A stretch of DNA of 64,000 nucleotides from an uncultured Lachnospiraceae bacterium (GTDB lineage: Bacteria > Bacillota > Clostridia > Lachnospirales > Lachnospiraceae). Each line of letters begins with the position of its first letter. The first letter of the stretch is position 1. This document shows positions 1 to 7,231 of the stretch, one piece after another. Both the position numbers and the translations under genes were made by a program. The notes under the pieces were generated by a model. That model ran no database searches, had not been told where the DNA came from, and was given only the letters and a program-made list of their open reading frames with translations. The stretch is taken from contig CANQRU010000002.1 in the NCBI GenBank assembly GCA_947626395.1, positions 62,001-126,000 of the forward strand. Reading direction: 5' to 3'.

Positions 1-60
1 GAAGAAGTGACGCGCGTTTCCGCGAACCGGCCGGCCGCGGCGGATCGCGGCAGGGCTTGA
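1..60 (+). CDS. possible 3' end of an upstream gene (partial)
   Basis: The first frame is open from base 1 to a TGA at 58-60 and would encode about 19 residues rich in Ala, Arg and Pro. It ends 83 bases before the lipoprotein start. The piece is too short to identify, and frame 3 is also open to about base 69, so this is only a candidate gene end. Confidence 0.22.
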   Translation, partial: EEVTRVSANRPAAADRGRA

Positions 61-101
61 ATGAATAGAAAGAAATAGTGGAAATGTCTGTCAAAATGGT
101 G

Positions 102-107
102 TATACT
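102..107 (+). promoter_or_regulatory. possible -10 box for the SH3 lipoprotein gene
   Basis: TATACT lies 37 bases before the lipoprotein ATG. The matching -35 position (79-84, TGGAAA) is poor, so the promoter is tentative. Confidence 0.3.
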
Positions 108-143
108 ATTATCTTAGAAAGTACAAGATATGGAGGATTGGCG

Positions 144-1112
144 ATGAAAAGGAGAATATACATATGGGCAGCCGCCGTTGTGATGGCGCTGGCGTTAACG
201 GCATGCGGAGATGGTTCCGGCGTGGTTATTAACGGAACGACAGGCGCGCAGGAAGAAAAGACCGGTGATACCGATTCTTCGGCGACAGAGACGCCGGCTT
301 CCCAGAATGAAGAGACGACGGCCCAGGCAGGGGGGACGAAGATTAATATCATTACGGGGGAGACGGTAGCTGAAGAGACCCAGTCCTCACCGGAAGAGAC
401 CCAGCCGGAGCCGACAGAAGCTCCCACGACTGCCGCTCCTACGACTGCAGCATCCACGACGGCAGCGCCTGCGACCACGGCTCCGACGACGACTGCAGCG
501 CCTGAGACGACGGCCGCCAGAGAATATGAGGTACGCGAACTAAGCAAGACCATGTATGCCAAATCCTCCGTTCGCGTAAGAGCCGGTTATTCCACATCTA
601 CAGAGATCCTGGGCGCGCTGTCGGAAGGAGAGAGCGTTCAGATCACAGGCGAGTCGGATAACGGATGGATGCGCGTTACATGGAAGGGACTGACAGGCTT
701 CGTATCCAAGAGCTATCTGTCGGATGATCCGCCCGCGACGACGGCGGCTGCGACAGAGAACAGACCGACCGCCACGCAGACCGGCGGAACGACTCCCGGA
801 ACGACGACGACGCCCGGCGGGACGACGCCGGCGCCCGGAGGGACGGAGACAACGCCCGGAGGGAATGAACAGGGACCGTCGGCAGGCGGGCAGACGCCGG
901 CTCCCGGTACAGATACGCAGCCGGGCGCGGGAGGCGCAAGCATTTCCGGTACGGTACTCCAGTTCGATCCGACCGGAGTGACGATCCAGGCGTCGAATGG
1001 CAGCAGCTATACGTTTTCCTGGGGTTCTGCGTCGATACCGGCAGATCTTCAGCCAGGCAACAGCGTGCAGATCACCTATGAGGGAAGTACGATAGTAACG
1101 ATCAGCAAGTAG
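144..1112 (+). CDS. SH3-domain lipoprotein with Thr/Pro-rich linkers
   Basis: Predicted surface lipoprotein of 322 residues. The start at 144 is chosen for a GGAGG at 132-136; an in-frame ATG at 78 has no such site. A basic N-terminus and hydrophobic stretch end in the lipobox LTAC with Cys21. Residues about 30-125 are low-complexity Thr/Ala/Pro/Glu with repeated TTAAP-like units, typical of an extended wall-spanning linker. A bacterial SH3 domain follows (about 128-195, with SSVRVRAGYS and GWMRV motifs), then a second Gly/Thr/Pro-rich linker and a small C-terminal beta domain of about 50 residues. Such SH3 domains bind peptidoglycan peptides, so a wall-associated role is inferred. The substrate is unknown and no enzymatic domain is visible. 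Confidence 0.85.
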   Translation: MKRRIYIWAAAVVMALALTACGDGSGVVINGTTGAQEEKTGDTDSSATETPASQNEETTAQAGGTKINIITGETVAEETQSSPEETQPEPTEAPTTAAPTTAASTTAAPATTAPTTTAAPETTAAREYEVRELSKTMYAKSSVRVRAGYSTSTEILGALSEGESVQITGESDNGWMRVTWKGLTGFVSKSYLSDDPPATTAAATENRPTATQTGGTTPGTTTTPGGTTPAPGGTETTPGGNEQGPSAGGQTPAPGTDTQPGAGGASISGTVLQFDPTGVTIQASNGSSYTFSWGSASIPADLQPGNSVQITYEGSTIVTISK

Positions 1113-1160
1113 AAACCCGGAAACGGGAAAGGCAGGAAAATGAAAATGGGGGTGTCAGAG

Positions 1161-1496
1161 ATGAAAATTATTTTTGCAATCGTAGGTTCGGACGACGGTA
1201 CCAGAGTGACGGATGCGCTGAACGAGCATGGCTTCGGAGTGACCCGGCTGGCTACGACGGGCGGCTTCTTAAAGAAAGGCAACGCCACGCTGATGATCGG
1301 TACGGAAGAGGAAAAGGTGGATGAGGCGATCCATCTGATTCAGGAGACATGCGGAAAGAGGCAGAAGATCACATGCAATGTGCCCACTCCCAATGTGGCT
1401 TCCATCTCGGCGGGCTATATGATGATGCCGATGACGGTCGAGCTCGGCGGAGCGACCATATTTGTGACGGATGTGGAGCGGTTCGAGAAGATATAG
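1161..1496 (+). CDS. darA: cyclic-di-AMP receptor DarA (PII-like)
   Basis: Small cytosolic signal-transduction protein of 111 residues, close to the usual length of about 109. The family (DarA/PstA/YaaQ) has a PII-like fold and binds cyclic di-AMP as a trimer; its downstream partner is not established. The family core LATTGGFLKKGN is seen at residues 30-41, followed by a MIGT strand and a conserved hydrophobic C-terminal part. The start at 1161 is preferred over 1140 because a G-rich ribosome site lies just upstream and the protein then begins with the expected MKIIFAIV strand. It follows the SH3 lipoprotein by 48 bases and is closed by a strong terminator. Confidence 0.9.
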   Translation: MKIIFAIVGSDDGTRVTDALNEHGFGVTRLATTGGFLKKGNATLMIGTEEEKVDEAIHLIQETCGKRQKITCNVPTPNVASISAGYMMMPMTVELGGATIFVTDVERFEKI

Positions 1497-1549
1497 AACT
1501 GCATCCCGGACGGGAAGGGTCGTAGAAGAACCATAGAAGAGGACTACAG

Positions 1550-1590
1550 AAAGCGCTGGTGACGGATGACGTCACCGGCGCTCTTTCTTT
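1550..1590 (+). terminator. rho-independent terminator after darA
   Basis: A 12-base stem (AGCGCTGGTGAC paired with GTCACCGGCGCT, one G-T wobble) is followed by a pyrimidine run CTTTCTTTCC. Confidence 0.75.
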
Positions 1591-1603
1591 CCATGCGGGC
1601 AAG

Positions 1604-1712
1604 GAGCCGGTGACGCCGTGCCTGTATTTCCATACGAACAGAACGCCGGTGACACCATGCCTGTATTTCCAAGTGAGCAGAACGCCAGTAACGTCTTGTT
1701 TGTATTTATGAC
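1604..1712. repeat. three imperfect tandem repeats, 33-39 nt each
   Basis: Copies at 1604-1640, 1641-1679 and 1680-1712 share the pattern GCCGGTGAC, then TGCCTGTATTTCC, then GAACAGAAC. The array fills the space between the darA terminator and the end of the convergent AraC gene. No coding sense is evident. Confidence 0.7.
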
Positions 1713-1722
1713 GGCATAGCGA

Positions 1723-2703
1723 TTATGTCCCCGCCGGACCGGTCTGCGAGCGGCGGTAGTCCTTCGGCGTCTGATGGTAATACTCCCGGAAGATCCGGTG
1801 GAAATAGCTGGTATTGTCATAACCTACCGCATTGCAGATATCAGCCACCGGCAGGCGTGTGCTCTGAAGGAGAAATGCGGCCTGGTTCAGCCGTTTGATC
1901 TGCAGCAGTTCTTTATAGGTGCGGCCGAGAAGTCTCTTGACGGCGCGGCTGAGCCAGGGCACGTCGTAGCCCAGGATGGCGGCCAGTTCGGTCAGTTCGC
2001 CCTCCCGGTAATTTTCGTCGATATAGCGCAGGACCTGCAGCGCCAGCTGCTGATCGAGAGACTGGGACGCGGAATGAAGGCGCTCCGTGCAGTGTGTCAG
2101 CTGCAGGAACAGAAGTCCCATGGTGATCTGGTTGATGCTGCGTTTGTCCTGCTGGTTGTTTAGCAGGGTCCAGACCATATTTTCCACCAGATTCTGAACC
2201 GGAAGGATATCGGCTACCTGAAAATGAAGATAGTTGCCGAAGAGATTCTCCTGCCGCAGACAGCTGATCAGAAAATCCCGGAGATTATTTTCCTCCTCCC
2301 CCAGCATCTGAAACGCGGTATCGAAAAACTCGGGCAGAATAATGAAATTGACCGCGATATCGTCCTTCCCGGCCGGAAGGATCTCCTGCACGGCGTTCTG
2401 GTTCAGGAAGAGAAGCTCGCCGGTCCGCAGAAGAACCTGGTTGCCGTCAATGATGTGCGTGGTCTGCCCCTGGCACATATAGATAACTTCGACATAATTA
2501 TGACGGTGTTTCGGAAAATGAACGAACCGCGTGTGGGGCCGGATCCGGATCAGTTTGCCGTGTTCCAGCATCTTGCCGCTGTCGATGACCATGGGGCCGT
2601 TCTTAGCGGAGTAGAGGGTGGCGTCGATCTCGCCGCGGCCGGCGAGGATCGCCTGCTCTTCTTCCGTGATGACGCTTAAGCGTTCGATAAGCTGTTGGTT
2701 CAT
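1723..2703 (-). CDS. AraC-family regulator, probably of rhamnose genes
   Basis: DNA-binding transcription factor of 326 residues. The N-terminal part (about 50-150) is a cupin-like sugar-sensing domain (HKHRHNYVE-type motif, FVHFPKHRH seen). The C-terminal 100 residues carry two AraC helix-turn-helix units, ending in the classic GYDNTSYFHRIFREYY and TPKDYRR. The gene is divergent from rhaB-rhaD and shares a 290-base spacer with it, so a role as the rhamnose-responsive activator is likely but inferred from context. An AGGAGC ribosome site precedes the start. A good promoter for this gene, with a palindrome inside it, is visible at 2874-2902, suggesting self-regulation. Confidence 0.88.
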   Translation of the reverse strand: MNQQLIERLSVITEEEQAILAGRGEIDATLYSAKNGPMVIDSGKMLEHGKLIRIRPHTRFVHFPKHRHNYVEVIYMCQGQTTHIIDGNQVLLRTGELLFLNQNAVQEILPAGKDDIAVNFIILPEFFDTAFQMLGEEENNLRDFLISCLRQENLFGNYLHFQVADILPVQNLVENMVWTLLNNQQDKRSINQITMGLLFLQLTHCTERLHSASQSLDQQLALQVLRYIDENYREGELTELAAILGYDVPWLSRAVKRLLGRTYKELLQIKRLNQAAFLLQSTRLPVADICNAVGYDNTSYFHRIFREYYHQTPKDYRRSQTGPAGT

Positions 2704-2873
2704 GGGAAGGGGCTCCTTTCGTGGAGGATACGTACTGTCATTGAGACAGGTTACCGGCAGGCATGGTGCGGCTGCAACGTCTGAATGCGGCGTGGTAAAA
2801 CGGCGGACACTTTGCTTCGTTCACAACTGCGGGTATAGAACAAAGCGGCCGTCCGGATCCAGTCGGCACAGTA

Positions 2874-2902
2874 AGTATAACACAATGGTTCCTATTGTGC
2901 AA
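2874..2902 (-). promoter_or_regulatory. sigma-A promoter of the AraC gene
   Basis: On the minus strand, TTGCAC (2902-2897) and TATACT (2879-2874) are separated by exactly 17 bases. Confidence 0.65.
2881..2899. promoter_or_regulatory. palindromic operator candidate between araC and rhaB
   Basis: The half-sites CACAAT and ATTGTG are separated by 7 bases. The palindrome lies within the spacer and -35 box of the AraC promoter and about 34 bases before the weak -35 of rhaB, a suitable place for a shared operator. The binding protein is not known. Confidence 0.45.
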
Positions 2903-2932
2903 ATCAAGACGTTTTTTTCGCTAACAAAGACC

Positions 2933-2961
2933 TTTCTTTCTGGGAAGAAGCGCGTTATAAT
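2933..2961 (+). promoter_or_regulatory. rhaBD promoter, weak -35
   Basis: A perfect TATAAT (2956-2961) is preceded at 17 bases by TTTCTT, a poor -35. A strong -10 with a poor -35 fits an activator-dependent promoter, in line with the neighbouring AraC gene. Confidence 0.5.
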
Positions 2962-2993
2962 AGATGCAGCATAAGGCAAAGGAGGGGTATACG

Positions 2994-4412
2994 ATGGCGC
3001 AGTACTATCTGGCGGTGGATATCGGGGCTTCCAGCGGCAGGCATATCCTGGGCAGCGTGCAGGACGGCCGCATGGTCCTGGAAGAGGTCTACCGCTTTCC
3101 CAACGGCATGAAGAAGAAGGACGGACATCTGTGCTGGGATGTGGAAGAATTGTTCGGCCATATCAAGGCCGGCATGAAGCGCTGCCGCGAGCTTGGACGG
3201 ATTCCGGTCAGCATGGGGATCGATACCTGGGGCGTGGATTTCGCTCTTCTGGATGAGAATGACCGGGTTGTAGGCAATACCGTCGGCTACCGGGACGGCC
3301 GGACGAAGGGAATGGACGACGAGGTCTACAAGATCATTTCCCAGGACAGGCTTTACGAGCGGACCGGTATCCAGAAGGCGATCTTCAATACAGTCTATCA
3401 GCTGATGGCGGTGAAGAAGCAGAATCCGGAGTATCTGGCGCAGGCGAAGTCGCTTCTGATGCTTCCGGACTATTTCCATTTCCTGCTGACCGGGGTGAAG
3501 AAGCAGGAGTACACGGAGGCGACGACGAGCCAGCTGGTGAATCCCTATACGAAGGAGTGGGATCTGGAGCTGATCGAAATGCTCGGCTACCCGACGGAAT
3601 GGTTCGGACCCCTGTCTGTACCGGGCACAGTGGTCGGGGATCTGACGCCGGAGGTCCAGGAGGAAGTGGGATTTAACTGTCAGGTGGTGCTTCCGCCTAC
3701 CCACGACACCGGTTCCGCGGTGGCGGCAGTGCCGTCCAACGAAGCGGACGTTCTCTACATCAGTTCCGGCACCTGGTCGCTGATGGGGACGGAGCGGATG
3801 GAAGCGGACTGCTCCCTGGAGAGCATGAAGCGGAATTTCACCAACGAGGGCGGCTATGATTACCGGTTCCGGTATCTGAAGAATATCATGGGCCTGTGGA
3901 TGATCCAGTCAGTGAAGAAAGAGCTGGCGGAAGCGGGCGAGGATTATTCCTTCGGGGAGTTGTGCGAGATGGCGTCCAAGGAGACGATCCCGTCCATCGT
4001 GGACTGCAACGACGACTGTTTCCTGGCGCCGGAGAATATGACGCGGGCAGTACAGGATTTCTGCAGGGCGTCCGATCAGCCGGTTCCGAAGACTGCGGGG
4101 CAGCTGGCGGCGGTCATTTACAACAGTCTGGCCAGTTGTTACGGAGAGACCGTCGAGGAACTGGAGCAGGTGACCGGAAAGCATTACCGCCAGGTGCATA
4201 TCGTTGGCGGCGGCGCCAACGCGGATTATTTAAACCGTCTCACCGCGAACTATACGAAGCGGCCCGTGTATGCGGGGCCGACGGAGGCGACGGCCATTGG
4301 CAATCTGACGGCTCAGATGATAAAGGCCGGGGAGTATGCCGGTCTGACGGAAGCGAGAGAGGCGATCTTTAAGTCGTTTGAAGTGAAGGAATATCCTGTT
4401 GACCATACATAA
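2994..4412 (+). CDS. rhaB: L-rhamnulokinase
   Basis: FGGY-family sugar kinase of 472 residues that phosphorylates L-rhamnulose to L-rhamnulose 1-phosphate with ATP. Visible marks are the N-terminal phosphate-binding segment AVDIGASSGRHILG, the family motif GIDTWGVDFALLD, SSGTWSLMG in the middle and the C-terminal ATP-site motif VGGGANADYLN. The start at 2994 follows AAAGGAGGGG; an in-frame ATG at 2964 lies upstream of that site. rhaD follows 26 bases later, so the two are one operon. A rhamnose isomerase (rhaA) is not in the module; a FucI-like isomerase lies far downstream at 53747. Confidence 0.93.
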   Translation: MAQYYLAVDIGASSGRHILGSVQDGRMVLEEVYRFPNGMKKKDGHLCWDVEELFGHIKAGMKRCRELGRIPVSMGIDTWGVDFALLDENDRVVGNTVGYRDGRTKGMDDEVYKIISQDRLYERTGIQKAIFNTVYQLMAVKKQNPEYLAQAKSLLMLPDYFHFLLTGVKKQEYTEATTSQLVNPYTKEWDLELIEMLGYPTEWFGPLSVPGTVVGDLTPEVQEEVGFNCQVVLPPTHDTGSAVAAVPSNEADVLYISSGTWSLMGTERMEADCSLESMKRNFTNEGGYDYRFRYLKNIMGLWMIQSVKKELAEAGEDYSFGELCEMASKETIPSIVDCNDDCFLAPENMTRAVQDFCRASDQPVPKTAGQLAAVIYNSLASCYGETVEELEQVTGKHYRQVHIVGGGANADYLNRLTANYTKRPVYAGPTEATAIGNLTAQMIKAGEYAGLTEAREAIFKSFEVKEYPVDHT

Positions 4413-4438
4413 TTCAGAGAAGAAAGAAGGAGAAAGCG

Positions 4439-5266
4439 ATGAAAGTATTGGATGCGGAATTTGTACAGGGATTTATCCGGGTGTGCGACGATGGGTTCCA
4501 TCAGAACTGGCACGAGCGCAACGGCGGCAATCTGAGCTACCGGATCAGGACGGAAGAGATCGAGTCGGTGATGGATGATCTGAACGAGGACAAGCCGTGG
4601 CAGCCCATCGGCACCACGGTGCCGGATCTGGCGGGAGAGTATTTCCTGGTGACCGGCAGCGGCAAGTATTTCCAGAATGTGAAGAGGGAGCCGGAGGCAA
4701 ATATCTGCATTATCGAGGTGGACGATAAGGGCGAGAATTACCGGATCCGCTGGGGCCTGGTAAAGGGCGGAAGACCTACCAGCGAGCTGCCGTCCCATCT
4801 GATGAATCTGGAAGTGAAGAAGAAGGTGACGAACGGCAGGTACCGTGTGGTTTATCATGCGCATCCGGCTAACACGGTGGCACTGACTTTTGTGCTGCCG
4901 CTGGAGGACGAGGTGTTTACCAGGGAGATCTGGGAAATGATGACCGAGTGCCCGGTGGTATTCCCGGACGGCATCGGCGTCGTCGGCTGGATGGTGCCGG
5001 GCGGACGCGACGTCGCGGTGGCGACCAGTGAACTGATGAAGAAATATGACGTGGCGATCTGGGCCCATCATGGTATGTTCTGCACGGGGGAGGATTTCGA
5101 TTCTACCTTTGGATTGATGCATACGGTGGAGAAGGCGGCGGATATTCTGGTGAAGGTGTTGTCTATGGGACAGGGCAAGAGGCAGACGATCACGCCGCAG
5201 AACTTCCGGGATCTGGCGGTGGATTTTAAGTTGACGCTGCCGGAGAAGTTTTTGTATGAGAAATAA
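4439..5266 (+). CDS. rhaD: L-rhamnulose-1-phosphate aldolase
   Basis: Class II zinc aldolase of 275 residues that splits L-rhamnulose 1-phosphate into dihydroxyacetone phosphate and L-lactaldehyde. The expected zinc ligands are present: His140 and His142 in YHAHPANT and His210 in AHHGMFC. The acidic residue in GRPTSELPSHL matches the catalytic Glu of the family. NWHERNGGNLSYR near residue 25 is typical of RhaD. A ribosome site (AAGGAGAAAG) sits just before the ATG. The gene is followed within 20 bases by the large structured element at 5285, which may end or protect the transcript. Confidence 0.93.
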   Translation: MKVLDAEFVQGFIRVCDDGFHQNWHERNGGNLSYRIRTEEIESVMDDLNEDKPWQPIGTTVPDLAGEYFLVTGSGKYFQNVKREPEANICIIEVDDKGENYRIRWGLVKGGRPTSELPSHLMNLEVKKKVTNGRYRVVYHAHPANTVALTFVLPLEDEVFTREIWEMMTECPVVFPDGIGVVGWMVPGGRDVAVATSELMKKYDVAIWAHHGMFCTGEDFDSTFGLMHTVEKAADILVKVLSMGQGKRQTITPQNFRDLAVDFKLTLPEKFLYEK

Positions 5267-5284
5267 CGTGGGCGCGAGAGGTAC

Positions 5285-5542
5285 GCGGGACAGGCGGGGG
5301 CCGGGGCACATCCCGGGCGCTCATGACTCCGAAGGGAAGTCTTTCTAAATTCAAAAACGCCAGTTTGAGAGCAACGGCAACCTGAGCGAGAATTTCTGAA
5401 GAAATTCTCGCTCAGGTTGCCGCTCCGCCCATGACTTGTGGTCATGGGCGGAGACCCTCAAACTGACGTTTTCTCATTAAGAAAGACTAACCCTTCTCCG
5501 TAAATCGCGCCCAGGATGTGCCCCGGCCCCCGCTTGTCCCGC
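5285..5542 (+). repeat. large structured intergenic element A1
   Basis: About 258 bases that can fold almost completely. The outer arms (5285-5320 and 5507-5542) pair over 36 bases with two differences. The stem continues inward with GAAGGG/CCCTTC, an AA/TAA internal loop, GTCTTTC/GAAAGAC, a TAA/TAA loop, and an AAAACG/CGTTTT region. The top holds two perfect hairpins, 5376-5421 (21-base stem) and 5423-5453 (stem CTCCGCCCATGAC, loop TTGTG). It follows rhaD directly. The second copy is at 5849-6013 in reverse, and distant relatives are at 27360 and 30098. Whether it works as RNA or as DNA is unknown. Confidence 0.85.
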
Positions 5543-5610
5543 TGTGGTGTCGCGTGAGCGAGGTGTCTTGAGATGACTATGCCTCTAACACGTTATAAAA
5601 AGTATGAGTT

Positions 5611-5656
5611 ATTCTCGACTGGAATGAAGGCGAATTCCCGGCTGGAATAGAGATGA
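5611..5656. repeat. two 23-nt imperfect direct repeats
   Basis: Copies at 5611-5633 and 5634-5656 share ATTC, CTGGAAT and a final GA; about 17 of 23 positions agree. Confidence 0.45.
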
Positions 5657-5701
5657 TCTGTTTGTGTAGCTCTGTCTCCTGTTGCTTCATCGATCTCCTG
5701 C

Positions 5702-5840
5702 AAAAACACTGCGAGAAGAAATCTCGCCGATCGCAGAGCGTTACTTTGTGCCGACGTTCGTCTTTCGAAAACATAGCGATAGGAAGCCTTGCCGATCGCA
5801 CTGCGAAACACAGCGAGCAGAAGCCCCGCCGTCTGCGCGA
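5702..5840. repeat. three GCGA-type imperfect repeats
   Basis: Copies at 5702-5740, 5767-5805 and 5806-5840 share AAACA-AGCGA, then AAGCC-CGCCG, then a closing GCG. They lie between the inverted elements A1 and A2. The rest of 5543-5848 shows no credible gene or RNA motif. Confidence 0.6.
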
Positions 5841-5848
5841 TTTGTGGA

Positions 5849-6013
5849 GGAGGGTTAGAGGTTCTTAGGCGCAAAGCGGCCGCCGCCGGGGCCGGAGCCC
5901 CTGACCACAAGTCAGGGGCGGAGCGCAAGCTGAGGGAGAACTCATCAAGAGTTCTCCCGAATTTGACGGTGCCCCGGAGGCGGCCGCTTTGCGTCTTAGA
6001 ACCTCTTCCCTCC
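5849..6013 (-). repeat. large structured intergenic element A2 (inverted copy)
   Basis: Read on the minus strand this is a relative of A1. The outer arms pair from GGAGGG/CCCTCC, then an AA/TAA loop, GAGGTTC/GAACCTC, a TAA/TAA loop, and a 15-base perfect helix of CGCAAAGCGGCCGCC type. The top has two hairpins, at 5934-5958 and 5897-5919, the latter with loop TTGTG (minus strand) as in A1. In that hairpin an A-T pair of A1 is replaced by C-G, a compensatory change. The remaining spacer to 6177 shows nothing recognisable. Confidence 0.82.
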
Positions 6014-6177
6014 GGAACCATGAGCGCAGGCGGCGGGGTTTCCGCTCGCGTACCTTCCGCGACCATGTGCCATCCCATCTATCCCACAAAACAATTCCGT
6101 CCGGCATACCGCGCATTTTACATATTTTCTGGGATTTCTGCAAATTTGTGTCTGTAACATGCCCGGGCAGCCTGCTT

Positions 6178-7002
6178 CTACTGCTCCTTCAGCGCCGCCT
6201 TCACATCCTTACGGAACTGCTTCCACGCGTCCTCATTATCCACGAAATACTTCGGACACCCCTTCCCGTTCACATCGTAGTGCCGGATCACGTCCTTCTC
6301 ATCCAGCTTGAGTTCTTCGCAGAGCCAGGCCGTCAGTTTCACCAGCGAATCATAGGATGCGTCGGTGAATTTACCCGTCTCGTCCGGGTGGCAGACCTCG
6401 ATGGTAACCGTGTCGAAATTCCGCGGCGCGTTGGCGTAGGAGATCTCGCTTACCGGAATGCACTGGATGATTTCGCCCTCCAGGCCGACGATGAAATGGC
6501 TGGAGGAAGACGCCCCGCCCTGCTCCGGATCCTGATCAGCCAGGCTGTCGAAGTACCGCTGGTTGGAATCCGCGGAAGTATTCGGATTGCCTACATAGTG
6601 GACTACGATATTCTTCACTTCACGCATGGATACGTCCGGGCGGGAGAAGATATTCTTGCGCAGAAGCTTCTGTTCGATCCAGTCCGGCGATTTGATCGCT
6701 TTCAGATCCACGGTGTAGGGCTTCTCATATCCCCATATGCGGTAACCGATCCCTACGCCGGCCCCCATTCCGATCAGGAACAGAAGGACCAGGCACAGAA
6801 CGGGAAGAATCTTATCCATGGAAGTACGCTTCCGGCTGCGTGCCCCTGTCCGTGAGAGGCCGGAATCGCCGCCTGTTTCCGGTTTGAAGCGCGGTCGTTC
6901 TGTCTGGGGCCGGGAGGAATTCCCGGCAGTGGTCTTAGCGCCGGTTTCGCTGGCTGCATCCGGCGGGATCCGGTTTATATCATTGCTGTATTCGTCCTGC
7001 AT
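6178..7002 (-). CDS. membrane-anchored N-acetylmuramoyl-L-alanine amidase
   Basis: Predicted peptidoglycan hydrolase of 274 residues that cuts the bond between muramic acid and the stem peptide. A charged cytosolic N-terminus of about 65 residues is followed by one membrane segment (ILPVLCLVLLFLIGMGAGVG), so the enzyme domain faces outward. The amidase_2/PGRP domain fills residues about 110-270, with IVVHYVGNP (first zinc His), SSSHFIVG, the TIEVCHPDE strand and VIRHYDVNGKGCP, which supplies the later His and Cys ligands. The N-terminal ATG follows GCAAAGGAG. It stands alone on the minus strand. Family known, target structure inferred. Confidence 0.88.
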   Translation of the reverse strand: MQDEYSNDINRIPPDAASETGAKTTAGNSSRPQTERPRFKPETGGDSGLSRTGARSRKRTSMDKILPVLCLVLLFLIGMGAGVGIGYRIWGYEKPYTVDLKAIKSPDWIEQKLLRKNIFSRPDVSMREVKNIVVHYVGNPNTSADSNQRYFDSLADQDPEQGGASSSSHFIVGLEGEIIQCIPVSEISYANAPRNFDTVTIEVCHPDETGKFTDASYDSLVKLTAWLCEELKLDEKDVIRHYDVNGKGCPKYFVDNEDAWKQFRKDVKAALKEQ

Positions 7003-7050
7003 ATCTGTGTCTCCTTTGCTGTTCGAAAGATGAAGCCTTTCATTTTTTAT

Positions 7051-7078
7051 ATCATACCATAGTTTCCCTAAAAAACAA
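7051..7078 (-). promoter_or_regulatory. probable promoter of the amidase gene
   Basis: Minus-strand TTGTTT (7078-7073) and TATGAT (7056-7051) with a 16-base spacer, about 50 bases before the start codon. Confidence 0.45.
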
Positions 7079-7143
7079 AATAGTTTTTAAAAGAGGGAAA
7101 TTAGGCAACGTGTTCACAATTTCATTAATTTGGTATATTTTCC

Positions 7144-7172
7144 TTGTAATTTTGACGAATCACGAGTATACT
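7144..7172 (+). promoter_or_regulatory. promoter of the six-gene sugar operon
   Basis: TTGTAA (7144-7149) and TATACT (7167-7172) are spaced by 17 bases, 60 bases before the first start codon. No operator palindrome was recognised. Confidence 0.6.
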
Positions 7173-7231
7173 GAAAGTGCAATGCAATTTGCGGGAATGG
7201 CGTTTAATTTTAAGAAAATGGAGGTGTTCAT

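Noticed and set aside
5285-6013. Insertion sequence with terminal inverted repeats
   Set aside because: The pairing arms are long, but no transposase frame and no clear target-site duplication are seen. A non-autonomous element remains possible and is covered in the findings.
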